Assembly (NCBI GenBank): GCA_023484105.1
Contig: JAMDBD010000021.1
Location: forward strand, 1 to 64,000
Source of the DNA: Thermoplasmatota archaeon
GTDB taxonomy: Archaea > Thermoplasmatota > Thermoplasmata > Thermoplasmatales > Thermoplasmataceae
Length of the DNA stretch: 64,000 nucleotides
Direction: 5' to 3'
Positions 21,512-30,470 of this stretch are shown here, piece by piece. The position numbers were made by a program, and so were the translations under genes. Position 1 is the stretch's first letter. Every line of letters begins with the position of its first letter. The notes beneath the pieces are model-generated. The model was not told the DNA's origin. It worked only from the letters and a program-made list of their open reading frames with translations, and did not search any database.

Positions 21512-22700
21512 GTCTCCATCTATTGGCGATTCTCCTTGCTATGGCTATTCTCTCATTTTCGGAAGCTGCAACAGGATATTTGAGAGAAACCTCACAGACA
21601 TCGTCCCTGATTGAAGTTACCATCCCGATTGTATTTGCAGTTCCTACTGTGAGCATGAGGCTTTCCCTCGTCCTGACAGGTTCCACTTTCTGCTCCTCTT
21701 CCGATCCTACAACCCTCTTCAGAAGATGGACTTCCACCGAGATGGATTGTACGGGGGGAGGGACCTTGCCTGGATATCCAGCCACGCGCCCGGTGAGCGA
21801 ATCAGACTTTGTAAGATAAGGGTCAAGTTTTGTTCCTACAGCAGCAAGACCACCTGGAAGTATCCTGTCATACTCAAATTTTCCAGACTTAAGGGATACT
21901 ATCTCCGTGATAAGGTTCTCCCAGACTGTGTTCTTTCCACGGGTGAATTGTAGTCCTGGTGAAATCTCTATCTCGTCCCCGATCTTCAGTTCCCCTCTAA
22001 TAAGGGATCCGCCAATGACTCCTCCTTTAAGATCTTCAGGTTTTGTTCCTGGTTTGTTGACATCAAACGATCTTGCGACGTACATGATGGGGTCCTGGCC
22101 AGTCTCACGCTCTGGAGTTGGGATCCTTTCCTCAATTGCCCGGAAGAGAACATCTATGTTAATGTTATGGTAAGCGCTGACTGGTATCACTGGGGCATCC
22201 TGAGCCACACTACCCTTCACAAATTCCTTTATCTGAGCGTAATTTTTCAGTGCACCTTCCTTAGTGACAACATCTATCTTGTTCTGTACTATAATAACGT
22301 TTTTGATTCCCATTATCTCAAGGGCGGTCAGATGTTCCCGTGTCTGTGGCTGGGGGCACTTTTCGTTTGCAGCTATGACAAGAATGGCCCCATTCATTAT
22401 AGATGAACCTGAGAGCATTGTTGCCATCAGGGTCTCGTGCCCAGGAGCATCCACGAACGAAACCACTCTCTCAAGAACACAATCTTGCCCATTATCCTCC
22501 CTTGAGTATTTATAACCGACTCTTTCGTTCCCGCATCTGTAAATAGGCGTATCAGCATAGCCCAGCTTTATTGATATTCCCCTTTTGATCTCCTCAGAGT
22601 GGACATCTGTCTTTATTCCAGTAAGCGCCTTTGTTAGGGTACTCTTGCCATGATCGACATGGCCTACCATTCCTATGTTGACAGACGGTTGCGGCAGCAT
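21480..22700 (-). CDS. eif2g: Translation initiation factor aIF2 subunit gamma
   Basis: GTPase subunit of the factor that brings initiator Met-tRNA to the ribosome. The G1 motif is GHVDHGKSTL, G3 is VDAPGHE, and G4 is QNKID; domains II and III of the EF-Tu type follow. GGVIGGSLIRG is the conserved start of domain II. Most aIF2 gamma proteins have a four-cysteine zinc knuckle after the switch I region; here only C57 and C75 or so remain (YRCGNERV and NGQDCVLE), so the knuckle is probably lost. I use ATG 22700, which overlaps the S6e stop as TGATG; a GTG directly before it is possible. The pair S6e-aIF2 gamma is a common archaeal neighbourhood. Confidence 0.96.
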   Translation of the reverse strand: MLPQPSVNIGMVGHVDHGKSTLTKALTGIKTDVHSEEIKRGISIKLGYADTPIYRCGNERVGYKYSREDNGQDCVLERVVSFVDAPGHETLMATMLSGSSIMNGAILVIAANEKCPQPQTREHLTALEIMGIKNVIIVQNKIDVVTKEGALKNYAQIKEFVKGSVAQDAPVIPVSAYHNINIDVLFRAIEERIPTPERETGQDPIMYVARSFDVNKPGTKPEDLKGGVIGGSLIRGELKIGDEIEISPGLQFTRGKNTVWENLITEIVSLKSGKFEYDRILPGGLAAVGTKLDPYLTKSDSLTGRVAGYPGKVPPPVQSISVEVHLLKRVVGSEEEQKVEPVRTRESLMLTVGTANTIGMVTSIRDDVCEVSLKYPVAASENERIAIARRIANRWRLIGYGQIHLQ

Positions 22701-23086
22701 CACTGGGCTTCCTTCGGTGCACTGTCTTCAATTGGGGCTGGACCGTACTGCACAATCACAAGGTTCAGCTGTGATATGTCTGGGCCTATTATAGATCCAC
22801 GGAAAGTTATCTTTCTCCTGATCCCCTTTTTACCTCTTTGACCACTGGTGTATGGAATGAGAAGTTTCTTCTTCCCCTGTATATTAAGATCGGATCTCAT
22901 AGGAAATCCATCCGAGGTTGTTCCTCCGGTTATCTTTACCCTGTAACCTGGAAGGTCAAAGAAGACCCCATCCACCTCTTCCCCAATCCTTCTTCCTGTA
23001 AGGGAATTCAGATTATCCGATGATATTTCTCTCTTGTAGGTCTTTCCTGTCTTCTGATCTGCAATGACAGCAACCGATTTAGCCAT
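22700..23086 (-). CDS. rps6e: Ribosomal protein eS6
   Basis: Small-subunit ribosomal protein S6e, 128 residues. Diagnostic segments are GRRIGEEVDGVFFDLPGY, ITGGTTSDGFPMR and RGKKGIRRKITFRG. The gene begins with ATG 23086 behind a GGTGA ribosome binding site, with a TATA-like GTATAAAATAA about 35 bases upstream, implying a short leader. Its stop overlaps the aIF2 gamma start, so the two are translationally coupled. Confidence 0.97.
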   Translation of the reverse strand: MAKSVAVIADQKTGKTYKREISSDNLNSLTGRRIGEEVDGVFFDLPGYRVKITGGTTSDGFPMRSDLNIQGKKKLLIPYTSGQRGKKGIRRKITFRGSIIGPDISQLNLVIVQYGPAPIEDSAPKEAQ

Positions 23087-23306
23087 ATATTATCTTCACC
23101 CGAAATAGCCTCAGGTTATTTTATACATGTTTATAACGGTTCTCCAAATGAAATGCTCCACGGCGATGCACAAAGTGAAAACTTCATTGGGCTATTTCAT
23201 TTGATTCTGATGATAATAAGAGACTTTAGGATTCCTTGAGTAATTAAAGTTAATAGGGTGATTGCATAATGTATCTGTGCCAGAATGCTGCATGCCATAT
23301 AACCTG

Positions 23307-23316
23307 GTATTTAACC
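23307..23316 (+). promoter_or_regulatory. TATA-like box of the kae1-bud32 operon
   Basis: GTATTTAACC is centred about 26 bases before the TTG start at 23337, predicting a leaderless mRNA and supporting the unusual start codon. Confidence 0.55.
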
Positions 23317-23336
23317 GCCCTGCAAGTGGTGATTAG

Positions 23337-24932
23337 TTGATTACCTTGGGGATAGAGGGTACGTCCCATACAGTGGGTGCCGGGATTGTTTCTGACGGAA
23401 ATATAGTTTCGTCAGTCACAAAAACGTTTATTCCAACAAGAGGAGGCATACAGCCGCGTGAAGCTGCCGAGCATCATTTTCTCAACATAGAGGATGTGAT
23501 AAGGTCATCGCTTTCCAAGGCCGGAATATCATTTGATGATATCGACCTGGTAGCATTCTCCAGAGGCCCTGGTCTTGGACCATGCCTGAGAGTTGCTGCA
23601 ACTGCTGCAAGGGCCATCTCGCTGAGATACAGGAAACCAATCGTAGGTGTAAATCATGCGCTTGGTCATCTGGAGGTTGCAAGAACTGCTGCCGGTTTCT
23701 CAGATCCTGCGGTTCTATACGTCTCGGGTGGAAATACACAGGTGATAATGCATAACAGGGGATTTTACAGAATATTTGGAGAAACCATGGATATAGGACT
23801 GGGCAACATGCTGGATAAATTCGCAAGGCACATTGGACTTAGTTTTCCAGGAGGCCCCATGATTGAGAGACTCGCGGCAGATGGAAGAAAGCTTCTCAAA
23901 CTTCCGTATTCTGTCAAGGGGATGGACACTTCATTTTCAGGCATACTCACTGCTGCGATGCGCTACTATGATGATGGAGAGCAGGTTGAGGATATATCTT
24001 ATAGTATACAGGAGAACTGCTTTGCAATGCTGCTTGAAGTTCTTGAAAGGGGCTTGAAGCATCTATCCAAAAATGAGATGATCCTCACTGGGGGGGTTGC
24101 AGTTAACCGAAGGTTCAGGGAGATGTTTTCCATCCTCGGAGAAGAGATTGGCGTTGAGAGCTATGCAGCCCCACCGGAATTTTGCGGCGACAACGGCGCA
24201 ATGATTGCAACTGCTGGGGAGCTTATGTACAGAACAAACGGCCCTGACAGTATGGACAGAACTGCCGTGAGTCAGAGGTTCAGGATAGACGAAACTCCTG
24301 CCTCCTGGATAGAAGATTCAATGGGAAAACATGATAATAATAGAGGTGCAGAGGCAGAGATCAAGGTGGGAGAAATTTATTCTAGAAAATGTGTTGTTAA
24401 ACGGAGAACTCCAAAAAAGTACAGGAACAGTAATCTTGACTGGCAGCTGAGGAAATCAAGAATGGGGAATGAATTCACGATGCTGCACAGGCTGGAGGAT
24501 TCTGGCATAAGCGTTCCGATAATTTATACTTATGACGCCAGTAACATGAGTATCACATTGAGCCTCGTTGATGGATATCTGCTGAGAGAACAGATCGGGA
24601 AAATGGGAAAAGATGAGGCAAAAGCGGTAATCCACAAAATTGTGGAAACTGTTTCCAGGATGCACAATTCAGGGCTGTCACATGGGGATCTGACAACCAG
24701 CAACATATTCCTTACGGGAGAAGGAATAACACTTATAGATCCAAGCATGGGTTCCATAAATTCTGAAAGCGAAGAAAAGGCAACTGATCTGTTTCTGCTT
24801 GAAGAGTCCTTGAGGAACGCTGGGATTGAGGATCCAGAGATATTAGAGGAAGTTTATGCTGGATATGGAAAGCGGAACCGCGAGGTCCTGCAGACATTGG
24901 CTGCTCTTAAAAGAAGGAGAAGGTATGTATGA
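23337..24932 (+). CDS. kae1-bud32: Kae1-Bud32 fusion: tRNA threonylcarbamoyladenosine synthase with KEOPS kinase
   Basis: Fused catalytic core of the KEOPS complex, which makes t6A at position 37 of ANN-decoding tRNAs. Residues 1 to about 325 are Kae1: the metal-binding HALGH is at 107-111, and VSGGNTQV and GGVAVNRRFRE are conserved. The rest is the Bud32 atypical kinase: SHGDLTTSN starts at residue 448 (catalytic D451, N456). The metal-binding segment that normally reads IDFG is IDPSMG here (D468 kept, phenylalanine replaced by proline). The same fusion is known in other archaea, including Methanocaldococcus. Start is TTG 23337, consistent with the TATA-like box. The stop overlaps the rdgB-like gene as ATGA. 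Confidence 0.96.
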   Translation: MITLGIEGTSHTVGAGIVSDGNIVSSVTKTFIPTRGGIQPREAAEHHFLNIEDVIRSSLSKAGISFDDIDLVAFSRGPGLGPCLRVAATAARAISLRYRKPIVGVNHALGHLEVARTAAGFSDPAVLYVSGGNTQVIMHNRGFYRIFGETMDIGLGNMLDKFARHIGLSFPGGPMIERLAADGRKLLKLPYSVKGMDTSFSGILTAAMRYYDDGEQVEDISYSIQENCFAMLLEVLERGLKHLSKNEMILTGGVAVNRRFREMFSILGEEIGVESYAAPPEFCGDNGAMIATAGELMYRTNGPDSMDRTAVSQRFRIDETPASWIEDSMGKHDNNRGAEAEIKVGEIYSRKCVVKRRTPKKYRNSNLDWQLRKSRMGNEFTMLHRLEDSGISVPIIYTYDASNMSITLSLVDGYLLREQIGKMGKDEAKAVIHKIVETVSRMHNSGLSHGDLTTSNIFLTGEGITLIDPSMGSINSESEEKATDLFLLEESLRNAGIEDPEILEEVYAGYGKRNREVLQTLAALKRRRRYV

Positions 24933-25483
24933 TTAGTTTCGTGACAAGCAATGAACACAAGTTCCATGAGGTGAGCGTCTTCATGAAGGAAGTGGGAATG
25001 GAAGTAACCTGGGTTAAGATGAAATATGAGGAGATTCAGGATGAGGACGTAAAAAAAGTTTCTCTACTTAGCATGAAGTCGCTTCAAGGCGTGATTAATG
25101 GAGACTTCTTCATTGAAGATACAGGGCTATTTATTGCGGATCTCAAGGGATTTCCGGGTGCCTACGCATCATACGTGCAGAAAACCATTGGGAATGATGG
25201 CATTTTGAAGCTCCTGGAGGGAAGGGAATCGGAGGCATACTTTGAAACGTGTATATCACTCAGCCTTTCAGGAAAAATTTCACAGTTCACGGGCACCCTT
25301 AAGGGAAGAATGGCAACCACACAGACTGGTAAATCTGGGTTCGGGTACGATCCGATATTCATTCCCGAGGGGGAAAAAATGTCGCTTGCACAGATAGAAA
25401 CTTCCAGAAAGAATGAAATATCGCACAGGGGTCGCGCACTCAGGGAAATGGTTAATTTTTTGCGCAATAAAGGCGTAGTCTGA
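24929..25483 (+). CDS. rdgB: XTP/dITP pyrophosphatase (Ham1/RdgB family)
   Basis: House-cleaning enzyme that hydrolyses XTP, ITP and dITP to keep non-standard purines out of nucleic acids. It opens ISFVTSNEHKFHEV, the family substrate loop; FIEDTGLFIADLKGFPGAY holds the catalytic aspartate; GKSGFGYDPIFIPEG and SHRGRALREM are the other signatures. The 184-residue length is standard. It overlaps the kae1-bud32 stop by four bases, a linkage also found in other archaea, so the two are co-translated. Confidence 0.96.
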   Translation: MISFVTSNEHKFHEVSVFMKEVGMEVTWVKMKYEEIQDEDVKKVSLLSMKSLQGVINGDFFIEDTGLFIADLKGFPGAYASYVQKTIGNDGILKLLEGRESEAYFETCISLSLSGKISQFTGTLKGRMATTQTGKSGFGYDPIFIPEGEKMSLAQIETSRKNEISHRGRALREMVNFLRNKGVV

Positions 25484-25572
25484 TAGAAGTTGCTCCTGCG
25501 AACAAAGCTGGTTTTGTTTATTCAATATGTTAATAAGAATACTTTAAAATACAGCTTTAATTATCAGGCTGA

Positions 25573-25947
25573 ATGAAGTACGACCTGAGAGAGTACAAAC
25601 CATTCATCTATATCATCATACTGGCTGTGTCGGCCATCTTCCTTATCATTTCCGCAAACGATCTGATCTTTGGTGACACATACCTGGCAAAGAATTTTGT
25701 AACGCTCTCATCCATAGGAGCTTGGGAGTACTGGGTTTTCACAGCTTCATTTATCTTTACAGTCGCCTTTGGGTATCTGGTGTTTGTTATTTTCAGGGAT
25801 ACCCGCAAGTTTTATGACATTATTGACAGGGGGACGAAACAGGCCTTTTTAAAAAACTACAAGGAACTGCAGCAGATCGCAAAGAAATTGGGACCTAAGC
25901 TTGAAGAGAGCCTCTCTGAGGCTACAAAAAAGTGGAAAGTAAAATAG
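25573..25947 (+). CDS. Small two-helix membrane protein of unknown function
   Basis: A 124-residue protein with two predicted membrane helices (about residues 10-30 and 51-73) and a cytoplasmic C-terminal tail rich in lysine and glutamate that looks helical (LKNYKELQQIAKKLGPKLEES). I do not know the function; related proteins in Thermoplasma are annotated only as conserved membrane proteins, as far as I recall. A TATA-like TTTAAAATA is centred about 26 bases before the ATG, so it has its own leaderless transcript. Its stop is one base from the end of the convergent speE-like gene. Confidence 0.75.
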   Translation: MKYDLREYKPFIYIIILAVSAIFLIISANDLIFGDTYLAKNFVTLSSIGAWEYWVFTASFIFTVAFGYLVFVIFRDTRKFYDIIDRGTKQAFLKNYKELQQIAKKLGPKLEESLSEATKKWKVK

Positions 25948-25948
25948 T

Positions 25949-26767
25949 TCAGGCAATTAGTTCCTTAACGAACTGCGGAAGCCTGACACATCCCTCGAGA
26001 ATGTCTTTGTTGAAGTATCTGGCAGGTCTAATTTCCTCATTCCTTCCTGTTCCGGGATCATTCATTGTGAATGACCATAGGCCGCTTGGATATGTTGGAA
26101 TGAATGCCAGGTAGCTGAGTGAATTCCCGAACGCGCTTCTTATCGCCCCGGTTGCCTTCCTTATTGCAAATGGCTGGTAGAACGGAGAACCGGACTGGGT
26201 TACTGCAACTCCGCCATCATTTAGGATCCTCTTTACATCACCATAGAATTCTGCAGTAAAGAGTCCCTCAGCAGGCCCCACTGGATCTGTGGAATCTATA
26301 ATGACCATGTCAAATTTTTCCTTAGATCTGGAAACATATTTGATACCGTCATCAATTATCAGATTTACGCGCGGATCTGAAAGAGAGGAGGCAATCTCTG
26401 GAAAGAATCGTCTGGATAGCTCAACGACCTGTGAGTCTATCTCAACGTTTACTATCTTGCTGAGGCCCAGATCTAGAAGGCGCCTTGCAGTACCTCCATC
26501 GCCGCCACCTATCACAAGCGCAGATTCAGGCCTTTTAGTTGCAAGATAGAACGGAACCATTGTTATCATTTCATGGTAGATGTGTTCATCCTTCTCAGCC
26601 ATCTGCACAGTCCCGTCTATTGTCAGCAGTTTTCCGAAGTCATATGTGTCAAACAAATCAATTCTCTGAAAGTCAGTTTTTATGGAGAGAAGTTGGTCAC
26701 TCACCCTGAATGAAAGTTGCAGGTTGTCTGAATAACGCTCGGAAAACCAGTTTTCTATAAGTTTCAC
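25949..26767 (-). CDS. speE: Spermidine synthase-like aminopropyltransferase
   Basis: Transfers an aminopropyl group from decarboxylated S-adenosylmethionine to a polyamine. Conserved parts are the [10 protein letters not shown] strand, the nucleotide-binding [16 protein letters not shown], the acidic [16 protein letters not shown] and the active-site [19 protein letters not shown]. Length of 272 residues is normal. The product releases methylthioadenosine, the substrate of the MTA phosphorylase and MtnA also encoded in this window. The start is GTG 26767; a TATA-like AATTAAATAC lies about 25 bases upstream on the minus strand. Whether putrescine, agmatine or a longer amine is the acceptor cannot be told here. 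Confidence 0.93.
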   Translation of the reverse strand: MKLIENWFSERYSDNLQLSFRVSDQLLSIKTDFQRIDLFDTYDFGKLLTIDGTVQMAEKDEHIYHEMITMVPFYLATKRPESALVIGGGDGGTARRLLDLGLSKIVNVEIDSQVVELSRRFFPEIASSLSDPRVNLIIDDGIKYVSRSKEKFDMVIIDSTDPVGPAEGLFTAEFYGDVKRILNDGGVAVTQSGSPFYQPFAIRKATGAIRSAFGNSLSYLAFIPTYPSGLWSFTMNDPGTGRNEEIRPARYFNKDILEGCVRLPQFVKELIA

Positions 26768-26951
26768 GGTTGTTTATATTGAAAATGTATTTAATTATTG
26801 TTAAGATGGTTTCCAAATACCGCCTTATTAGCGCCGGTGCTGAAATCATATGTAAATATATTCGTATTTTAGGGCTCTACCAAGCATTTCCTTAATATGT
26901 TATAATTTTTATCTTAAAAGAGCAATTGCAGAAAAACTATGGAATTTCATC

Positions 26952-27020
26952 ACCCAGATAAACCCAAATAAAAATATTTAAATAGTCTTATGTGTATATT
27001 CATTTGGGTGTAACCCAAAT
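26952..27020 (+). promoter_or_regulatory. HTa control region: TATA box with four ACCCAAAT/ATTTGGGT half-sites
   Basis: The TATA-like TATTTAAAT lies at 26975-26983. Upstream of it are ACCCAGAT (26952-26959) and ACCCAAAT (26962-26969), whose starts are 10 bases apart. Downstream are ATTTGGGT (27002-27009) and ACCCAAAT (27013-27020), an exact inverted repeat with a three-base spacer that runs into the HTa start codon. The arrangement looks like an operator flanking the core promoter and also like an mRNA 5'-end hairpin that would hide the start codon. Confidence 0.6.
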
Positions 27021-27288
27021 GGTAGGTATAAGCGAGATATCGAAAAGCGTGTCGAAGAAGACGAACACAACACAGCGCGTGGCCAGGTCAGTGATAAAAA
27101 ACTTCCTGGACACAATAATCTCTGAGGCAGACAGGGGATCAAAGATAAACCTGGCAGGTTTTGGAATCTTTGAGAGGAGAAAGCAGAGCCCGAGGAAGGC
27201 AAGGAATCCGCAGACAAAGAAGATCATAGACGTTCCTGCAAAGAAGAAATTCGTCTTCAGGGCATCGAGCAAGGTAAAATACAAATAA
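27019..27288 (+). CDS. hta: HTa chromatin protein (bacterial HU-like)
   Basis: Main DNA-packing protein of Thermoplasma relatives, of bacterial HU origin, used in place of archaeal histones. The 89-residue sequence matches Thermoplasma HTa as I remember it almost throughout: MVGISEISK at the start, KINLAGFGIFERR in the body, PRKARNPQTKK in the DNA-binding arm and a basic tail FVFRASSKVKYK. The ATG at 27019 is chosen because it gives the family N-terminus; the frame extends to 26992. The promoter carries an unusual repeat array, reported separately. Its presence is the best single clue to the organism group. Confidence 0.97.
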   Translation: MVGISEISKSVSKKTNTTQRVARSVIKNFLDTIISEADRGSKINLAGFGIFERRKQSPRKARNPQTKKIIDVPAKKKFVFRASSKVKYK

Positions 27289-27328
27289 ACAAACGTTAAA
27301 AGCATATCTAAGTTAACAATCTCGGGGC

Positions 27329-28654
27329 ATGCATTCTAAGGATGTCCCCGAGATGCTGAATTTTTTGTCTTTGAAAGATATTGGTGATCTTTTTTCAGAT
27401 ATACCGCCTGACGTAAGGGTTGACGGAATAAATATTCCTGCCGGAATCAGTGAGGAGAAGCTTCTCGATGAGGCTTCAGCGATTGCGTCTTTGAACCGCC
27501 TTCCGAGCATAAGTTTCCTTGGAAAGGGGGCATATCGCAGATTTATACCGTCTGTTGTGGATCATGTTTCATCAATACCGCAGTTCCAAACCGCGTATAC
27601 ACCATACCAGGCAGAGATTTCCCAGGGAATGCTTCAGGCACTCTTCGAGTATCAGAGCGTAATAAGCGATCTGACAGGAATGGACATGACAAATTCATCA
27701 ATGTACGACGGACCCACTGCAGCCGGGGAAGCAGCGAGGATGGCATACAGATGTTCAGAAGGGGATACATTTCTGGTTCCGGACATAATAGATAGAAATG
27801 TTCTGAGCGTGATTCAGAACTATCTGCATGGTCTACCTGTCAAAATCACAAGTTATATGGTTGATCGCAAGACCGGAAAGATCGATCTCGCGGACCTGGC
27901 GTCAAAGGTGGACAGAAATGTTTTCGGCATATTTGCAGGGATACCAAATGCTCTGGGAATACTGGATGATAACGTTTTCAGAATACAGGAAATCAAGGGA
28001 AATGCAATGCTAGTAACATATTATGATCCAATAAGCCTTGGAGCCGTCAAGCCACCCGGAGAATACGGAACGGACATAGCGGTTGCGGAAGGACAGCAGC
28101 TTGGAATTCATCTTGCCATGGGCGGTCCCTATCTCGGCCTTTTCTCCTTCAGGAAAGAATATGTGAGAAAATCTCCTGGCCGGCTTATTGGGAAAACTAC
28201 AGATTCTGACGGAAATCCTGCATACGTGATGACCTTGCAAACAAGGGAGCAGCACATCAGACGTGACAGAGCCATGAGCAACATATGTACAAATCAGGCA
28301 CTCATGGCCATATCCGCCTTAAGTTACCTGAGCGCAATGGGATCTAAAGGTCTTAGGAGTGTTTCAGCGGCAACGCTGAAAAATTCCAGAAAACTGATAG
28401 ATGCCCTTGAGAAGACCGGAGCTGGAAAATATCCATTCAATGCAATTCCATTCTCTGATGTCCTTTTTAAGATGCATCTGAGCAGCAGTGATCTTGCAGC
28501 AAGACTTGGTGAAAGTGGAATTTCCGGGGGAATTCCAGCCAGGGATCTGATAACTTTTCCAGAGGAGGGTTATCACTTTTTCTCTGTCACTGAGCTGACT
28601 GGTGATGAGGAAATTGAAGCTCTGGCACATGCACTGGGAGGTGCCACAAGATGA
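27329..28654 (+). CDS. gcvPA: Glycine dehydrogenase (decarboxylating) subunit 1
   Basis: First half of the two-part P protein of the glycine cleavage system, 441 residues. Family features are FLGKGAYRRFIPSVVDH near residue 63, AYTPYQAEISQG, and NSSMYDGPTAAGEAARMA. It forms a heterotetramer with subunit 2; the PLP lysine lies in the latter. The start is ATG 27329, about 40 bases after the HTa stop; a weak TATA-like sequence near 27295-27308 suggests its own promoter. The four-base overlap with gcvPB indicates coupled translation. The T, H and L proteins are not in this window. Confidence 0.95.
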   Translation: MHSKDVPEMLNFLSLKDIGDLFSDIPPDVRVDGINIPAGISEEKLLDEASAIASLNRLPSISFLGKGAYRRFIPSVVDHVSSIPQFQTAYTPYQAEISQGMLQALFEYQSVISDLTGMDMTNSSMYDGPTAAGEAARMAYRCSEGDTFLVPDIIDRNVLSVIQNYLHGLPVKITSYMVDRKTGKIDLADLASKVDRNVFGIFAGIPNALGILDDNVFRIQEIKGNAMLVTYYDPISLGAVKPPGEYGTDIAVAEGQQLGIHLAMGGPYLGLFSFRKEYVRKSPGRLIGKTTDSDGNPAYVMTLQTREQHIRRDRAMSNICTNQALMAISALSYLSAMGSKGLRSVSAATLKNSRKLIDALEKTGAGKYPFNAIPFSDVLFKMHLSSSDLAARLGESGISGGIPARDLITFPEEGYHFFSVTELTGDEEIEALAHALGGATR

Positions 28655-30075
28655 GCTTCCATCAGGCCAGGTATCCCGAAAGGCTTGTGAAAGAATACAG
28701 TTCTGATAATTCGAGCTTTATTGAATACACAGAAATTCCAGAGTGGTTTCCTGATTCGATGCGCCGCGGTTCACTTAACCTTCCGCAGATCGCAGAATAT
28801 GATGTGGTGCGGCATTTCACAAGGCTTTCAGAGATGAATTATTCAGTTGATACAGGGGTTTATCCGCTTGGATCCTGCACCATGAAGTTCAATCCAAAAT
28901 ATGCTGACAGGATAGCTTCCATCCAGGAATTTTCCGAAGTTCATCCCTTGAGTGGAGAAGACAATATGCAGGGATCCCTGAGGATAATGTACGAGCTCCA
29001 GGAGATGCTGAAATCAATATCCCAGATGGATGAGGTGTCTTTGCAGCCTCCTGCCGGAGCTCAGGGAGAATTCACTGGAATAATGATAATCCGGAAATTC
29101 TTTGAAGTTAATGGCGAGGGTTCCATAAGGAACGAAATACTGATACCGGATTCTGCTCATGGAACAAATCCGGCATCCTCAGCAATGGGTGGATTCAAAA
29201 CCGTTGAAATTCCATCCAACGGTGACGGAATGGTGGATCTTGGAGCTCTTGAATCTGCCCTCTCAGAAAGGACTGCGGCATTGATGATAACAAATCCTAA
29301 CACACTTGGAATCTTTGACAGCCAGATATCCGAAATTGCCAGAATGGTGCACTCAGCAGGGGGTTTTCTATACTACGACGGAGCAAACTTCAATGCCATT
29401 CTTGGCAAGACTGCCCCAGGAAAGATGGGATTTGATATAACGCATTTCAATCTTCATAAGACCTTCGCAACACCACACGGCGGCGGGGGCCCAGGAGCAG
29501 GGCCGGTCGGAGTTGTAAAAAAACTGAAGGATTTCCTGCCTGTACCGATTGTCAGGAAGAACATGGAGAGGTACTTCCTTGACAGTTCGCTTAAGAACAC
29601 CATAGGGAAGGTTGCAGGCTTCTATGGTAACTTCGGTATTCTCCTCAGGGCGTGGGCGTATATCAGGCGAAATGGATCGGATGGCCTTTGCGAAATAACC
29701 GAGAGGGCTGTGCTCAATACAAACTATCTGGCAGGAAAACTGTCCCAGAAATATAGAATACCTTATGCAAAGATAAAAAAACATGAAGTGGTAGTATCAT
29801 CAGAAGGCACTGGTAAACGTGCACTTGACATAGCCAAGTATCTCCTGGATCAGGGGCTGCATCCTCCGACTATATATTTTCCCCTTATTGTGAAGGAGGC
29901 GCTGATGATAGAGATGACCGAGACTGTCAGCAGGGAGGATCTGGATCTTTACGCGGAATCTATGCTGAAAGCTTTGGAGGTAAGCGAAAGCGAAATTTCA
30001 GAGATGCCAAGGAACACTGCTGTGAGAAGAGTCGATGAGGTGAAAGCCGCCAGGGATCAGATACTCAGATGGTAG
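28651..30075 (+). CDS. gcvPB: Glycine dehydrogenase (decarboxylating) subunit 2
   Basis: Second half of the P protein, carrying the pyridoxal phosphate site. The lysine that binds PLP is in NLHKTFATPHGGGGPGAGP; LGSCTMKFNPK, QPPAGAQGEFTG and PDSAHGTNPASSAMGGF are diagnostic. The protein decarboxylates glycine and passes the aminomethyl group to the lipoyl H protein. Length of 474 residues is typical for subunit 2. It overlaps gcvPA by four bases. It ends 47 bases before the convergent end of the RPA operon. Confidence 0.96.
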   Translation: MSFHQARYPERLVKEYSSDNSSFIEYTEIPEWFPDSMRRGSLNLPQIAEYDVVRHFTRLSEMNYSVDTGVYPLGSCTMKFNPKYADRIASIQEFSEVHPLSGEDNMQGSLRIMYELQEMLKSISQMDEVSLQPPAGAQGEFTGIMIIRKFFEVNGEGSIRNEILIPDSAHGTNPASSAMGGFKTVEIPSNGDGMVDLGALESALSERTAALMITNPNTLGIFDSQISEIARMVHSAGGFLYYDGANFNAILGKTAPGKMGFDITHFNLHKTFATPHGGGGPGAGPVGVVKKLKDFLPVPIVRKNMERYFLDSSLKNTIGKVAGFYGNFGILLRAWAYIRRNGSDGLCEITERAVLNTNYLAGKLSQKYRIPYAKIKKHEVVVSSEGTGKRALDIAKYLLDQGLHPPTIYFPLIVKEALMIEMTETVSREDLDLYAESMLKALEVSESEISEMPRNTAVRRVDEVKAARDQILRW

Positions 30076-30122
30076 GCATTTATCTCCTGAGATGCCATTA
30101 AAAATACTATGCAGATCAAAAG

Positions 30123-30470
30123 TCAGTAGAATTTGTCTATCACAAGATATTTGCGCAGGATCCTGGAGATTTTTGAATTTGCCTCCTCCCCCAGATCCTT
30201 TCCACGAATCCCAAGTTCTGTGCGAAGGGCGCTAATTATAATTGCGTTCTTGTGCACTTCCATGAAGGTTTCATATAGTTTGTAGTTCAGGCTGGCATAT
30301 CTGGTGTCAAGTTGCATCTTCCTCTCAAATGCTTGAGAAAATTTGGTGTGCACCTCAATGAGTTCCTGCAGGACCTCAGAGTATGTGTCCATGGCAGAGG
30401 TGATCTCATTGATCTCCTCATCTGAAAGTTTGACAATACCAGTCAGTTTCTCTATAAGTTCACAGGTCAT
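30123..30470 (-). CDS. Unknown helical protein, last gene of the RPA operon
   Basis: A 115-residue protein of mostly helical character with heptad-like spacing (for example INEITSAMDTYSEVLQELIE). No cysteine cluster, signal peptide or membrane segment. I do not recognise a family. Its start overlaps the stop of the 65-residue coiled-coil gene as ATGA, making it the fifth and last member of a tightly packed operon led by a 204-residue unknown and containing replication protein A. By position it could be an accessory of single-stranded DNA binding or a structural partner of the coiled-coil protein; this is inference only. Confidence 0.72.
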   Translation of the reverse strand: MTCELIEKLTGIVKLSDEEINEITSAMDTYSEVLQELIEVHTKFSQAFERKMQLDTRYASLNYKLYETFMEVHKNAIIISALRTELGIRGKDLGEEANSKISRILRKYLVIDKFY

